Origin: Chitinophaga alhagiae
GTDB lineage: Bacteria > Bacteroidota > Bacteroidia > Chitinophagales > Chitinophagaceae
Length of the DNA: 64,000 bases
NCBI RefSeq assembly: GCF_003568665.1
Contig: NZ_QXMH01000002.1
Location: 124,001-188,000 of the forward strand
Reading direction: 5' to 3'
Part shown: piece by piece, positions 52,715 through 62,291 of the stretch
How the letters are laid out: each line of letters begins with the position of its first letter
Numbering within the stretch: the first letter of the stretch is position 1
Translations under genes and position numbers: made by a program
Notes under the pieces: generated by a model
The model's database searches: none
Told to the model about the DNA's origin: nothing
The model's input: only the letters and a program-made list of their open reading frames with translations

Positions 52715-53368
52715 ATGCTTGTTGCTCGCAATGTTACCAAAAATTATTCCAACCTTTCGGTTTTGAAGGGGGTGGATATTTCTGTCAGTAAGGGTGAAAT
52801 AGTGACCATTGTAGGCTCTTCCGGGGCGGGCAAAAGCACGCTCCTGCATATTTTGGGCACGCTGGACGAGCCTTCCGGCGGGGAAATCCTCATAAACGGG
52901 GTATCAACGGGGGCTTTACAAGGTAAAAAGCTGGCAGACTTCCGGAACCGGCATATTGGCTTCATTTTCCAGTTCCACCACCTGCTGCCGGAGTTCAGCG
53001 CCCTGGAAAACGTGTGCATACCGGGTTTTATAGCCGGGGCTAAAAAGAGCGCGGTAAAGGAGCGGGCGGTGTACCTGCTGGAAACCCTGGGGCTGGGGGA
53101 GCGGCTGGAGCACCGCCCCAATGAGCTGTCTGGCGGCGAGCAGCAACGGGTGGCCGTAGCCAGGGCCCTCATTAACAACCCGGACGTGATCATGGCAGAT
53201 GAGCCCACCGGCAACCTGGACTCCCGCAACGCCCGGGAACTGCACCAGCTTTTCCTGCAACTCCGCGACCAGTTCGGTCAAACCTTCATTATAGTGACCC
53301 ATAACGAAGAACTGGCGACCCTGAGTGATCGCCAGTTAGTGATGAAAGACGGTAAAATAGTCAGTTAA
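52715..53368 (+). CDS. lolD: LolD-type ABC transporter ATP-binding protein
   Basis: A 217-residue ATPase of the LolD/MacB group, which powers release of lipoproteins from the inner membrane (LolCDE) or related export. Walker A GSSGAGKST at about 35-43, Q-loop in FIFQFHHLLPEFSALENV, signature LSGGEQQRVAVARAL, Walker B VIMADEPTGNLDS, and H-loop VTHNEE. The matching permease gene is not adjacent. Its stop is 2 bp from that of the convergent rmlD gene. Confidence 0.92.
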   Translation: MLVARNVTKNYSNLSVLKGVDISVSKGEIVTIVGSSGAGKSTLLHILGTLDEPSGGEILINGVSTGALQGKKLADFRNRHIGFIFQFHHLLPEFSALENVCIPGFIAGAKKSAVKERAVYLLETLGLGERLEHRPNELSGGEQQRVAVARALINNPDVIMADEPTGNLDSRNARELHQLFLQLRDQFGQTFIIVTHNEELATLSDRQLVMKDGKIVS

Positions 53369-53370
53369 GA

Positions 53371-54222
53371 TTATTTTGCCAGGCAAACTGCCAAACTGTC
53401 TTTCCAGTAAGGTATGGTTAACCCGTATACCGATTTTATTTTCCCCTTGTTTAACACGCTGTAGGCAGGCCGTTGCGCCGCGGTAGGGAACTGGTCAGAG
53501 GTGACCGGCTGAATGGCGCAGGCGGCCCCCGTAAGGGCTTTAATGGCCACTGCAAAGTCGTACCAGCTGGCTACCCCCTCGTTGCTGTAGTGGTAAATTC
53601 CGCCGCGTTCTTCTGCCGGCTGCTGTAAAATGGTAAAAATGGCTGCGGCCAGGTCTGGCGCATAGGTGGGGGTGCCCGTTTGGTCAAAGACCACGTTCAG
53701 GCTTTCTTTTTCCTGCATCAGCTGCTGCATGCGGAGCACAAAATTGACGCCGTTGCGGGAATACAGCCAGGAGGTACGCAGTACAACGGCCTGGGGGTGA
53801 ATGCCCAGCACGGTGGCTTCCCCGCGGAGCTTGGAGCTGCCGTAGATGCTCTGGGGAGACGTATCGTCCGTTTCCGTATATGGCCGGCTGCCGCGGCCGT
53901 CAAATACATAATCAGTTGAAATATGAATAAAGCCAGCGTTATGCTGCATAGCGGCCTCCGCCAGGATAAGCGGCGCCTGGAAGTTGAGCCGGAACGCCGC
54001 CTCTTCATCCTGTTCCGCTTTATCTACCGCCGTGTAGGCGGCGCAGTTCACTACCGCATGGATGGGCTGTTGTTCAAAAAACGCGTTCACAGCGGTGGCG
54101 TCCGTTATATCCAGTTCCTCTTTGTCCGTACACAGCAGGTGGAAGTCAGGGTACCCGCCGGCAATAGATTGCAGTGCCAGGCCCAGCTGGCCTTTCGCAC
54201 CTGTAACCAGGATGTTCTTCAT
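53371..54222 (-). CDS. rfbD: dTDP-4-dehydrorhamnose reductase
   Basis: Last enzyme of dTDP-L-rhamnose synthesis (RmlD). 283 residues: NAD(P)H site NILVTGAKGQLG at the start, STDYVFDG, and the YGSSKLRGE catalytic Tyr-x3-Lys. Last gene of a six-gene minus-strand operon; its ATG is 3 bp from the rmlC stop. The rmlA thymidylyltransferase needed for the first step is not in the window. Confidence 0.94.
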   Translation of the reverse strand: MKNILVTGAKGQLGLALQSIAGGYPDFHLLCTDKEELDITDATAVNAFFEQQPIHAVVNCAAYTAVDKAEQDEEAAFRLNFQAPLILAEAAMQHNAGFIHISTDYVFDGRGSRPYTETDDTSPQSIYGSSKLRGEATVLGIHPQAVVLRTSWLYSRNGVNFVLRMQQLMQEKESLNVVFDQTGTPTYAPDLAAAIFTILQQPAEERGGIYHYSNEGVASWYDFAVAIKALTGAACAIQPVTSDQFPTAAQRPAYSVLNKGKIKSVYGLTIPYWKDSLAVCLAK

Positions 54223-54225
54223 GCT

Positions 54226-54786
54226 TTATGATTTGTATACAAAATTATGTTCGCAATTGGCCAGCACCGGCAGCACCAGGTCTTTTTCAGACACTTTTGC
54301 AGCGGCGGAGGGAATGCCCCAGTCAATGGCCAGCGCCGGATCATTGTAAATAATACCGCCCTCGCTCGCCTTGTGATAGAACTGATCGCATTTGTACATC
54401 ACTTCGGCTGTTTCGCTCAGTACGGAGTAACCGTGTGCAAAACCTTTGGGTACCAGCAACTGGCGTTTGTTTTCGGCGGAAAGTTCTATGGTGTATACTT
54501 TCCCGTAGGCCGGCGAGCCTTTGCGGAGGTCTACCACCACATCCAGTATGGCGCCTTCCAAAACCCGGATGAGCTTGGTCTGCGCATACGGCTCCCGCTG
54601 AAAATGAAGGCCCCGCAGTACGCCATAGCTGGAGCGGGCCTGGTTATCCTGCACAAATACAATGTTCACGCCGCCTTCGCGGAAGGTGTTGGCATTGTAA
54701 CTTTCAAAAAAATATCCCCGGTGATCTCCATGCACAACAGGCTCGTAGATCAGCAGATCCGGTATACCGGTTTCAATAAATGGCAT
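54226..54786 (-). CDS. rfbC: dTDP-4-dehydrorhamnose 3,5-epimerase
   Basis: Third step of dTDP-L-rhamnose synthesis (RmlC), a cupin-fold epimerase of 186 residues. Active-site motifs: DHRGYFFESYN, GVLRGLHFQREPYAQ with the catalytic His, VVVDLRKGSPAYGK, and LLVPKGFAHGYSVLSE. The ATG at 54786 overlaps the rmlB stop as TAATG, a coupling signal; the longer frame into rmlB is not plausible. Confidence 0.95.
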   Translation of the reverse strand: MPFIETGIPDLLIYEPVVHGDHRGYFFESYNANTFREGGVNIVFVQDNQARSSYGVLRGLHFQREPYAQTKLIRVLEGAILDVVVDLRKGSPAYGKVYTIELSAENKRQLLVPKGFAHGYSVLSETAEVMYKCDQFYHKASEGGIIYNDPALAIDWGIPSAAAKVSEKDLVLPVLANCEHNFVYKS

Positions 54787-55841
54787 TAGCGCTGCTGGTA
54801 TTGTGTTTCGTAATATTGTTGATAGGCCCCGCTGGTTACATGCTGCAGCCATTCTTCGTTGGCCAGGTACCAGTCTACCGTTTTTTCCAGCCCTTCTTCA
54901 AACTGCAGGCTGGGCGCCCAGCCCAGTTCCTTGTTGAGTTTGGTGGCGTCAATAGCATACCGGAGGTCGTGCCCGGCACGGTCTTTCACAAAGGTGATCA
55001 GTTGTGCGGAGGTACCTTCCGGCCGGCCCAGTTTGCGGTCCATAATGGTGCATAGGAGGCGGATAAGGTCAATGTTCTTCCACTCGTTGAAGCCGCCAAT
55101 GTTGTAGGTCTCACCGGTGCGCCCTTCATGAAAAATGGTGTCAATGGCCCGGGCGTGGTCTTCCACAAACAGCCAGTCGCGTACGTTTTCGCCTTTCCCG
55201 TACACCGGTACGGGCTTATTGTTCCTGATATTATGAATGGCCAGCGGTATCAGCTTTTCAGGAAAGTGATGCGAGCCGTAGTTGTTGGAGCAGTTGCTCA
55301 GTACCACCGGCAGGTGATATGTATGGTAATACGCTTTCACAAAGTGGTCTGAACTGGCTTTGGAAGCGGAATACGGGCTGCGCGGATCGTAGGGGGTTTC
55401 TTCGGTGAAGAGGCCTTCTTCGCCCAGCGAGCCATACACTTCATCTGTAGACACATGGTAGAAGCGTTTGTTCTCCATATGGTCTTTCCAGTACTTTTTG
55501 CAGGCGTTCAGCAATACCGCGGTACCCAGCACATTGGTTTTGATAAATGCCAGCGGGTCAAGAATAGAGCGGTCTACATGGCTTTCTGCGGCCAGGTGTA
55601 TAACGCCGTCAAACTGATATTTTTCAAAAAGAGCGTTCACGGCGTTCTCTTCCGTAATATCTACCTTCTCGAATACATAGTTAGGCTGGCGGCTAACGTC
55701 TGCCAGGTTTTCCAGGTTGCCCGCATACGTCAGCGCATCTCCGTTCACAATGCGGTAATCAGGGTATTTGTTAACAAACAGCCGTACCACATGAGAACCG
55801 ATAAAGCCAGCTCCGCCGGTGATCAAAAGGTTTTTCTTCAT
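54786..55841 (-). CDS. rfbB: dTDP-glucose 4,6-dehydratase
   Basis: Converts dTDP-glucose to dTDP-4-keto-6-deoxyglucose (RmlB). 351 residues of extended SDR type: NLLITGGAGFIGSHVV (NAD site), DKVDITEENAV-like DxVDxxxxx, HVSTDEVYGSLG, and YSASKASSDHFV with Tyr-x3-Lys. It overlaps rmlC by TAATG and follows the UXS gene by 26 bp. Confidence 0.96.
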   Translation of the reverse strand: MKKNLLITGGAGFIGSHVVRLFVNKYPDYRIVNGDALTYAGNLENLADVSRQPNYVFEKVDITEENAVNALFEKYQFDGVIHLAAESHVDRSILDPLAFIKTNVLGTAVLLNACKKYWKDHMENKRFYHVSTDEVYGSLGEEGLFTEETPYDPRSPYSASKASSDHFVKAYYHTYHLPVVLSNCSNNYGSHHFPEKLIPLAIHNIRNNKPVPVYGKGENVRDWLFVEDHARAIDTIFHEGRTGETYNIGGFNEWKNIDLIRLLCTIMDRKLGRPEGTSAQLITFVKDRAGHDLRYAIDATKLNKELGWAPSLQFEEGLEKTVDWYLANEEWLQHVTSGAYQQYYETQYQQR

Positions 55842-55867
55842 AGTTCGAAGTTATCGGGAATTTGCAA

Positions 55868-56812
55868 TTATTTTCCCAATGCCTGTTTAAAATATTCGAA
55901 AGTGATCTTCAGGCCGTCTTTCCTGTCTACTTTCGGCTCCCAGCCCAGCAGCTGTTTGGCCTTGGTAATATCCGGCTTGCGCTGCTTGGGATCATCCTTG
56001 GGCAGGGGCTGGAAGATGATCTTCTGTTTGGTGCCGGTGAGGGCAATAATTTCTTCCGCAAACTGCAGCAGGGATATTTCTGCCGGGTTGCCGATGTTCA
56101 CGGGCAGGTGATAGTCGCTCATCAGCAGGCGGTAAATGCCTTCCACCAGGTCATCTACATAGCAGAAAGACCGGGTTTGAGAGCCATCTCCGAATACGGT
56201 GAGGTCCTGGCCGGTGAGGGCCTGGCTCATGAACGCCGGCAGGGCGCGGCCGTCATCCAGCCGCATGCGGGGGCCGTAAGTGTTGAAAATACGGATGATG
56301 CGGGTATCTACGCCGTGAAAATTATGATAGGCCATGGTAATGGACTCCATAAAACGTTTGGCCTCGTCGTACACGCCGCGCGGCCCTACAGGGTTCACAT
56401 TGCCCCAGTATTCTTCCGGCTGGGGGTGAACATTGGGATCGCCATATACTTCCGAGGTAGACGCCACCAGGATGCGGGCCTTTTTTTCCTTGGCCAGCCC
56501 CAGCAGGTTATGCGTGCCCAATGAGCCTACCTTCAATGTCTGGATCGGCATTTTCAGATAGTCTATAGGGCTGGCGGGGGAGGCAAAGTGCAGGATGTAA
56601 TCCAGTTCTCCCGGTACATGTACAAATTTGCTCACATCGTGATGGTAATATTCGAACTGTTTCAGGGGAAACAGGTGTTCAATATTCCGGATATTGCCCG
56701 TGAGCAGGTTGTCCATGCCTATTACATGGAACCCTTCTTTTATAAAACGGTCGCACAGGTGCGATCCGAGGAAACCGGCGGCGCCGGTGATCAATACACG
56801 TTTGTTTGTCAT
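55868..56812 (-). CDS. UDP-glucuronate decarboxylase (UDP-xylose synthase)
   Basis: Extended SDR enzyme predicted to turn UDP-glucuronate into UDP-xylose. 314 residues: NAD site [53 protein letters not shown], and [16 protein letters not shown] with Tyr-x3-Lys; [10 protein letters not shown] follows. These match UXS strongly. It lies just after the UDP-glucose dehydrogenase gene that makes its substrate. The ATG at 56812 is used; the frame runs into the upstream gene. Confidence 0.93.
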   Translation of the reverse strand: MTNKRVLITGAAGFLGSHLCDRFIKEGFHVIGMDNLLTGNIRNIEHLFPLKQFEYYHHDVSKFVHVPGELDYILHFASPASPIDYLKMPIQTLKVGSLGTHNLLGLAKEKKARILVASTSEVYGDPNVHPQPEEYWGNVNPVGPRGVYDEAKRFMESITMAYHNFHGVDTRIIRIFNTYGPRMRLDDGRALPAFMSQALTGQDLTVFGDGSQTRSFCYVDDLVEGIYRLLMSDYHLPVNIGNPAEISLLQFAEEIIALTGTKQKIIFQPLPKDDPKQRKPDITKAKQLLGWEPKVDRKDGLKITFEYFKQALGK

Positions 56813-56825
56813 AACAGGCAAGGTT

Positions 56826-58139
56826 TTAAGGTTTAGCTGCCAGGCGGCCCACGCTTTCGTAATAGTATCCCAATTCTGCCATGCGCGGTACCTCAAAGAG
56901 GTTGCGGCCGTCAAAAATGGCTTTCTGTTTCAGGGTGGCGGCTATTTTATCAAAGTCAGGGGTGCGGAACACGCTCCATTCCGTAGCAATGATCAGCGCA
57001 TCGGCATTTTCCAGCGCGGCATACTGGTTGTCTGCATACTGCACCTTGTCACCGATCAGTTGCTGTACATTACCGGCCGCCTCCGGGTCAAATACGCACA
57101 GCGTGGCGCCGGCGGCCACCAGTTGGTCAATGATATATAACGCGGGCGCTTCCCTGATATCGTCTGTATTGGGCTTGAAGGCCAGGCCCCACAGGGCGAA
57201 GTGTTTGCCTTTGAGATCGTTGTTGAAATACGCCTGTATTTTGGGCAGGAGGAAGAGTTTCTGTTTTTCGTTCACGTCCATAACGGCTTCCAGTATCCTG
57301 AAATCGTATTGCGCCTCCTGGGAGGACCTTACGAGGGCCTGCACATCTTTAGGGAAGCAGCTGCCGCCGTAGCCGATGCCTGGGAACAGGAAGCGTTTGC
57401 CAATACGGTCGTCGCTGCCAATGCCCCTGCGTACCATGTCTACGTCCGCCCCCAGTTTTTCGCAGAGGATGGCAATTTCATTCATGAATGAAATTTTGGT
57501 GGCGAGGAAGGAATTGGCGGCATACTTGGTCAGTTCCGCAGACTTTTCATCCATAAAAATAACCGGGTTGCCCTGGCGTACAAAGGGGCCGTACAGGTCT
57601 CCCATGAGCTTGCGCGCTCTTTCAGATTGCGTGCCTATCACCACGCGGTCAGGCTTCATAAAGTCTTCCACGGCTACCCCTTCCCGCAGGAACTCGGGGT
57701 TAGACACCACGTCAAACTCCACTTTGGCATTTTTAGCAATGGCCGCATGTACTTTTTCCGCGGTGCCCACGGGCACGGTGCTTTTGTCTACGATCACCTT
57801 GTAATCAGCCAGCAGGCTACCCAACTGGTCTGCCACCCTGAGTATGTAGGAGAGGTCTGCAGAGCCGTCTTCTCCCGGAGGGGTTGGCAGCGCCAGGAAG
57901 ATCACCTGCGCGTCTTTAATGCCTTCGGCCAGCTGGGTGGTAAAATGCAGGCGCCCTTCTTTCAGGTTCCTTTCGAATAACTTTTCGAGGCCGGGCTCAT
58001 AGATAGTGATCTGGCCGGCGGAGAGTTTGTTTACTTTGTTAATGTCAATGTCAACGCAGGTAACGTCATTGCCTGTTTCTGCAAAGCAGGTGCCGGTAAC
58101 CAATCCTACGTAACCAGTGCCTACAACGGTAATTTTCAT
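56826..58139 (-). CDS. UDP-glucose 6-dehydrogenase
   Basis: Oxidises UDP-glucose to UDP-glucuronate in two steps. 437 residues: NAD site [28 protein letters not shown], the conserved [14 protein letters not shown], and the catalytic cysteine in [10 protein letters not shown] (Cys261). The C-terminal domain ([13 protein letters not shown]) is standard. Its product feeds the UXS enzyme encoded next in the operon. Confidence 0.94.
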   Translation of the reverse strand: MKITVVGTGYVGLVTGTCFAETGNDVTCVDIDINKVNKLSAGQITIYEPGLEKLFERNLKEGRLHFTTQLAEGIKDAQVIFLALPTPPGEDGSADLSYILRVADQLGSLLADYKVIVDKSTVPVGTAEKVHAAIAKNAKVEFDVVSNPEFLREGVAVEDFMKPDRVVIGTQSERARKLMGDLYGPFVRQGNPVIFMDEKSAELTKYAANSFLATKISFMNEIAILCEKLGADVDMVRRGIGSDDRIGKRFLFPGIGYGGSCFPKDVQALVRSSQEAQYDFRILEAVMDVNEKQKLFLLPKIQAYFNNDLKGKHFALWGLAFKPNTDDIREAPALYIIDQLVAAGATLCVFDPEAAGNVQQLIGDKVQYADNQYAALENADALIIATEWSVFRTPDFDKIAATLKQKAIFDGRNLFEVPRMAELGYYYESVGRLAAKP

Positions 58140-58146
58140 CTGGGGC

Positions 58147-59274
58147 TTAGTTTAAAAATGATTGAACTGAGGTTATTATGTGAGAAAGCTGATCCTCATC
58201 CATTTCGGTATGAATAGGCAGGGATATCACTTTTCCGGTCAGGGTGTCTGTAACCGGCAGGTGCTGATGCAGGTCAGCCATGCCCTCGAACATTTTCTGG
58301 CGGTGCGCCGGTACAGGGTAATATATCATGGAAGGCACCTGTTTTTCCTGCAGGTATGCCTGTAACTTGTTGCGGTCCGCGCCTTCCAGCTGCAGGGTAT
58401 ACTGGTGGTACACGTGTAACTGGTTAGGTGCTTCGTACGGTGTAACGATTTGCGGAATGCCGGCAAACGCTGTTGTGTACGCGTTCGCTACGGCGCGGCG
58501 GGCGGCAATGTACTCGTCCAGCAGCTGGAGCTTGATGCGCAGCACTACGGCCTGCAGGGTATCCAGGCGGCTGTTGACCCCCACCGTGTCGTGATAATAC
58601 CTTTGAGATTGCCCGTGGTTGGCTACCATCCTGATCTTGTCCGCCAGCGCATCGTCATCCGTGAAAATGGCGCCGCCATCCCCGTAACAGCCCAGGTTTT
58701 TGGAAGGGAAAAAGGAGGTACAGCCGATGTGGCCGAAAGTGCCCGTTTTTTTAGTGAGCCCGCTTTGTGTAGTATAGTGGCTGCCAATAGCCTGGGCATT
58801 GTCTTCGATCACATACAGGCCATGACGGTCGGCAACGTCCATAATAGCTTCCATGTTAGCGCTGTGGCCGTACAGGTGTACCGGTACAATGGCCCTGGTT
58901 TTGGGCGTGATGGCTTTTTCAATAGCCTGCGGGTCTATGCAGTAGGTCTGCGGGTCTATATCTACAAATACCGGTTTGAGGCGCAGCAGGGCTATTACCT
59001 CGGCTGTGGCAATAAATGTAAAGGAAGGCGTGATCACCTCATCGCCCGGTTCCAGGCCCAGCGCCATCATGGCTATTTGCAGCGCATCCGTGCCGTTGGC
59101 GCAGTTGATCACATGTTTGGAGCCCAGGTATTGGCCCATCTCCCCGGCAAACTGCTGCACCGGGGCGCCGTTGATAAAAGCGGCGCTTTCCAGCACTTCC
59201 TGGATGGCAGCGTCAACCTGCGGCTTAATTTTGCTGTACTGGCGTTTCAAATCCACCATCTGAATAGGAACCAT
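58147..59274 (-). CDS. DegT/DnrJ/EryC1/StrS sugar aminotransferase
   Basis: PLP-dependent aminotransferase that puts an amino group on a keto-sugar nucleotide. 375 residues: MVPIQMVDLKRQY opening, IEDNAQAIGSHY, and the PLP lysine (Lys192) in FFPSKNLGCYGDGG. The resemblance is to WbpE/Per-type enzymes, but which keto-sugar it uses is unknown; no obvious matching ketosugar enzyme other than RmlB and the UXS intermediate is in the operon. First gene of the operon, with a promoter box 24 bases upstream. ATG at 59274 is preferred to one nine codons earlier. Confidence 0.9.
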   Translation of the reverse strand: MVPIQMVDLKRQYSKIKPQVDAAIQEVLESAAFINGAPVQQFAGEMGQYLGSKHVINCANGTDALQIAMMALGLEPGDEVITPSFTFIATAEVIALLRLKPVFVDIDPQTYCIDPQAIEKAITPKTRAIVPVHLYGHSANMEAIMDVADRHGLYVIEDNAQAIGSHYTTQSGLTKKTGTFGHIGCTSFFPSKNLGCYGDGGAIFTDDDALADKIRMVANHGQSQRYYHDTVGVNSRLDTLQAVVLRIKLQLLDEYIAARRAVANAYTTAFAGIPQIVTPYEAPNQLHVYHQYTLQLEGADRNKLQAYLQEKQVPSMIYYPVPAHRQKMFEGMADLHQHLPVTDTLTGKVISLPIHTEMDEDQLSHIITSVQSFLN

Positions 59275-59298
59275 GAAGGATATCTTTTTTTGAGTCCG

Positions 59299-59306
59299 CA
59301 AATTTA
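59299..59306 (-). promoter_or_regulatory. TAnnTTTG promoter -7 box for the nucleotide-sugar operon
   Basis: On the minus strand the sequence reads TAAATTTG, 24 bases before the aminotransferase ATG. A matching -33 TTG is not visible. It is close to, and divergent from, the waaA promoter box. Confidence 0.55.
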
Positions 59307-59331
59307 CAAATTTTGAGTTAGGCAGTAGGAC

Positions 59332-59339
59332 TATCTTTG
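59332..59339 (+). promoter_or_regulatory. TAnnTTTG promoter -7 box for waaA
   Basis: TATCTTTG, with a TTG at 59313-59315 (16-base spacer, slightly short), lies 36 bases before the GTG start of waaA. Confidence 0.6.
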
Positions 59340-59375
59340 TGAGGTAACCGATTTATTGAGTTAAGGATCAATTCT

Positions 59376-60638
59376 GTGGATTTATCGCTTTTTTTATATA
59401 ACACCGGTATCCGCCTGTACAAGGCGGCCGTACGGCTTTCGGCTTCTCCCGGGAAGAACAGAAAGGCGCAACAGTGGCTGAATGGCCGTGAAAACAACTG
59501 GCCGTCCCTCAAAGCCGCCATGCAGGGCAGGCAGCCTGTTATATGGGTGCATGCCGCCTCGCTGGGGGAGTTTGAGCAGGGCCGGCCCATACTGGAGGCC
59601 ATGCGCAAGGCCTACCCGGCCCATAAGATATTGCTGACCTTCTTTTCCCCCTCCGGCTACGAGGTGCGGAAAAACTACCCCGGGGCGGACCACGTCTGTT
59701 ATCTCCCGCTGGATACCGCGGCCCATGCCGCCCGTTTCCTGGACATTGTACAGCCCCGGCTGGCGGTTTTCATCAAATATGAGTTCTGGTACCATTACCT
59801 CAGCACCCTGCACGCCCGGAAGGTGCCGGTGATGCTGATTTCCGGCATCTTTCGGCCGCAGCAGGTGTTCTTTAAGTGGTATGGCGGCCTGTTCCGCCGG
59901 CTGCTGCGGCAAATGGACCATCTTTTTGTGCAGAACGAGGCCTCGCTCACGCTGTTGCATAACATTGGCGTTCAGCAGGTAACGTTGGCGGGAGATACCC
60001 GCTTTGACCGCGTTTGGGCGTTGCGGCAGCACCCGGTGGCCCTCCCGGAAATAGAAAGGTTCATTACCGGCGCCAGGGTACTGGTGGCCGGCAGCACCTG
60101 GCCGGCAGACGAAGAGCTGCTGGCGCAATGGTGGTATGACGGCGGGCAGGGAGGCCGGCAACTGGTACTGGCCCCGCACGAAATTAATGAGGCCCACCTC
60201 CGGGATATTACCCGCCTCTTCCCGGATGCCGTGCTGTATTCTGCCTTTGCCGGCGGGAGCGGCGCGGGGGGAAAGGTGCTGGTGATAGACAATGTAGGCA
60301 TGCTGTCCGCTCTTTACCGCTACAGCAGCATTTCCTATGTGGGCGGCGGTTTTGGGAAGGAGGGCATCCACAACATACTGGAACCGGCTACCTACAGCAA
60401 ACCGGTGATCATCGGGCCCATCTACCACCAGTTCAATGAAGCGGAAATACTGGTACACCTGCGCGGGGCCATTGTGGTCAACGACGTGACCTCCTTGCGG
60501 GAGAGCATTGAAGCGCTCAATGATGCGTATTACTACCAGCAGGTGGCAGAAATAACGGGGCGTTTTGTGGAAGAACACCAGGGAGCTACAGAAAAGATCA
60601 TGCGGTATATCCAGGAAAAACGTTTCCTGGAGGAGTAG
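59376..60638 (+). CDS. waaA: 3-deoxy-D-manno-octulosonic acid (Kdo) transferase
   Basis: Adds Kdo to lipid A precursor (GT30 family) on the cytoplasmic face of the inner membrane. 420 residues: an N-terminal TM anchor (about 1-20), WVHAASLGEFEQGRP, LTFFSPSGYEV, the FIKYEFWYHYL acceptor-side segment, AGDTRFDRV, and the C-terminal CMP-Kdo binding part GGGFGKEGIHNILEPA. The start is GTG at 59376; no in-frame ATG precedes it. It is divergent from the nucleotide-sugar operon. Confidence 0.94.
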   Translation: MDLSLFLYNTGIRLYKAAVRLSASPGKNRKAQQWLNGRENNWPSLKAAMQGRQPVIWVHAASLGEFEQGRPILEAMRKAYPAHKILLTFFSPSGYEVRKNYPGADHVCYLPLDTAAHAARFLDIVQPRLAVFIKYEFWYHYLSTLHARKVPVMLISGIFRPQQVFFKWYGGLFRRLLRQMDHLFVQNEASLTLLHNIGVQQVTLAGDTRFDRVWALRQHPVALPEIERFITGARVLVAGSTWPADEELLAQWWYDGGQGGRQLVLAPHEINEAHLRDITRLFPDAVLYSAFAGGSGAGGKVLVIDNVGMLSALYRYSSISYVGGGFGKEGIHNILEPATYSKPVIIGPIYHQFNEAEILVHLRGAIVVNDVTSLRESIEALNDAYYYQQVAEITGRFVEEHQGATEKIMRYIQEKRFLEE

Positions 60639-60669
60639 GCAGCAAAGCGCTTCAGCAAGCGGTCTGCAT

Positions 60670-61533
60670 TCAGGAGAACCGTTTCCTGACGAGCAAATAG
60701 AAGTGTTGCACCAGCTGGTCATTTTCATTCCAGCCCAGTTTGATCTTCAGTTCCCGCTCGATCCAGTATACGGCTTCCTGCAGGGAAGTACTTTCATTGA
60801 TGGTTTTAATAGAACGCTCGTACATAGTTTTGTCTCCCCGGAAAAGCTCCTGTATGAACTGGAATTTGTCGTTAATGCCAATGGCGTTTTTCAGGTCGTT
60901 CACGCCCAGGCCGCCCAGTTTTTCTCCCAGTTCCACATTGCCGGCGCTACGCAGCGAATCGTTAAGGGAAGGGGCGTGTTTGCCCACCAGCTCATTCAGC
61001 TCCTGGCGGATGTTACCATTGTCATGACCGGTTTTTTGCGGCGGAGGCGGATCAAAAAGGGTGGCGGCTACCGGTTTTTCCTTTACAGGCACCCGGTCTG
61101 GCGCGTAACCGTTACCATGGCCGTTTGAGGCCGGTGAAGGCGGGGCTGCCACGGGTGTTTTCTCCGGGGGCACTACCTGCGTGGTTGCCGCGGGCGCGGA
61201 AAATGTTCTTTCCGGCGGCGTTGCGGCGGGAGAGAAAGGTGCCTGTTCAGGCGCGGGCTGCGGTGTTTCCGGCGGCGCTGTTTCCGTAGCGGGGGCCGCT
61301 ACGTCTGCTGCCGGAGGAGGAGGTGCGGGCGCCGGTTTTTCCAGCACTGGCGCATGCGCGGGCATTATGACCGCTACATGGCCATTTCCCCTCAGTTCCT
61401 GCTGCTTCTGCACATTGCGCTGGTGGAGTATTTCCGCCTGCAGCAATTGTGTATAGTAGGATATGGTTTGCAAACCTGCATTGGAGTTTTTTAATTCCTG
61501 CAGTTTGTCAATTAATGCACTTATCTTTTCCAT
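60670..61533 (-). CDS. Conserved Bacteroidetes protein with Ala/Pro-rich linker
   Basis: A 287-residue protein in three parts. Residues about 1-48 form a helix or coiled coil (MEKISALIDKLQELKNSN...). About 55-165 is a low-complexity Ala/Pro/Thr-rich linker. About 170-287 is a compact, probably helical domain with well-kept motifs (GINDKFQFIQELFRGDK, YERSIKTINESTSLQEAVYWI). No signal peptide or TM segment. I recognise the C-terminal domain as common in Bacteroidetes but know no function for it. Convergent with waaA. Confidence 0.82.
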   Translation of the reverse strand: MEKISALIDKLQELKNSNAGLQTISYYTQLLQAEILHQRNVQKQQELRGNGHVAVIMPAHAPVLEKPAPAPPPPAADVAAPATETAPPETPQPAPEQAPFSPAATPPERTFSAPAATTQVVPPEKTPVAAPPSPASNGHGNGYAPDRVPVKEKPVAATLFDPPPPQKTGHDNGNIRQELNELVGKHAPSLNDSLRSAGNVELGEKLGGLGVNDLKNAIGINDKFQFIQELFRGDKTMYERSIKTINESTSLQEAVYWIERELKIKLGWNENDQLVQHFYLLVRKRFS

Positions 61534-61622
61534 GCCTTAATTGTTAACGCCATCTGATAGAAATTATTTTATTTGCACTAAGTTATACTTTTTTAACCAC
61601 TTAGTAATCAAAATACTATAAT

Positions 61623-62192
61623 ATGTTTATTGAACCTTCTCTTACAGGAGGTCGCCGGGGATGGATAGAAGTGATCTGCGGGTCTATGTTTTCCGGTAAA
61701 ACGGAAGAGCTGATACGCCGCCTCAAACGGGCGCGCATCGCCAACCTGTCTGTAGAGATCTTCAAGCCGGCCATGGATACACGGTATGATGAGCAAAACA
61801 TCGTTTCGCACGATGAATCGAAGATATTGTCCACCCCGGTAGAAAGCTCCCAGCAAATATTGCTGCTGGGGCAGGGGGTAGACGTGGTAGGCATAGACGA
61901 GGCGCAATTTTTTGACATGGAGCTGCCCGCCGTGTGTGACCAGCTGGCGCTCAGCGGCATCAGGGTGATCGTGGCGGGGCTTGACATGAACTTCCAGGGC
62001 GCCCCCTTTGGCCCCGTGCCTGCGTTGCTGGCCCAGGCGGAATACATCACCAAGCTGCACGCCATTTGCGTGCAATGCGGCAATATTGCCACGCACTCTT
62101 TTCGTAAAAGCGCAAACACCAGTACGGTGCTGCTGGGAGAAAAAGACCTGTACGAGCCGCGCTGCCGGTATTGTTACCATCATGTGCCCTGA
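61623..62192 (+). CDS. tdk: Thymidine kinase
   Basis: Type II (cytosolic TK1-like) thymidine kinase of 189 residues for dTMP salvage. P-loop [12 protein letters not shown] at about 20-31, the Mg-site [11 protein letters not shown], the AGLDMNFQG loop, and the lasso/zinc domain with CVQCG and CRYC cysteine pairs. Start ATG follows an AT-rich leader shared with the divergent proline-rich gene. Confidence 0.95.
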   Translation: MFIEPSLTGGRRGWIEVICGSMFSGKTEELIRRLKRARIANLSVEIFKPAMDTRYDEQNIVSHDESKILSTPVESSQQILLLGQGVDVVGIDEAQFFDMELPAVCDQLALSGIRVIVAGLDMNFQGAPFGPVPALLAQAEYITKLHAICVQCGNIATHSFRKSANTSTVLLGEKDLYEPRCRYCYHHVP

Positions 62193-62270
62193 GCCGGGCT
62201 GAATTTTACGATGCGGCCGGTCATATTGTTAAAATCTGCCTGCAATACCCTTTATTTAGCAATTCATTTG

Positions 62271-62278
62271 TAGCTTTG
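62271..62278 (+). promoter_or_regulatory. TAnnTTTG promoter -7 box for the GtrA-family gene
   Basis: TAGCTTTG fits the consensus and lies 13 bases before the ATG. No clear TTG at -33. Confidence 0.55.
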
Positions 62279-62291
62279 CCGCGTTTTCAGC

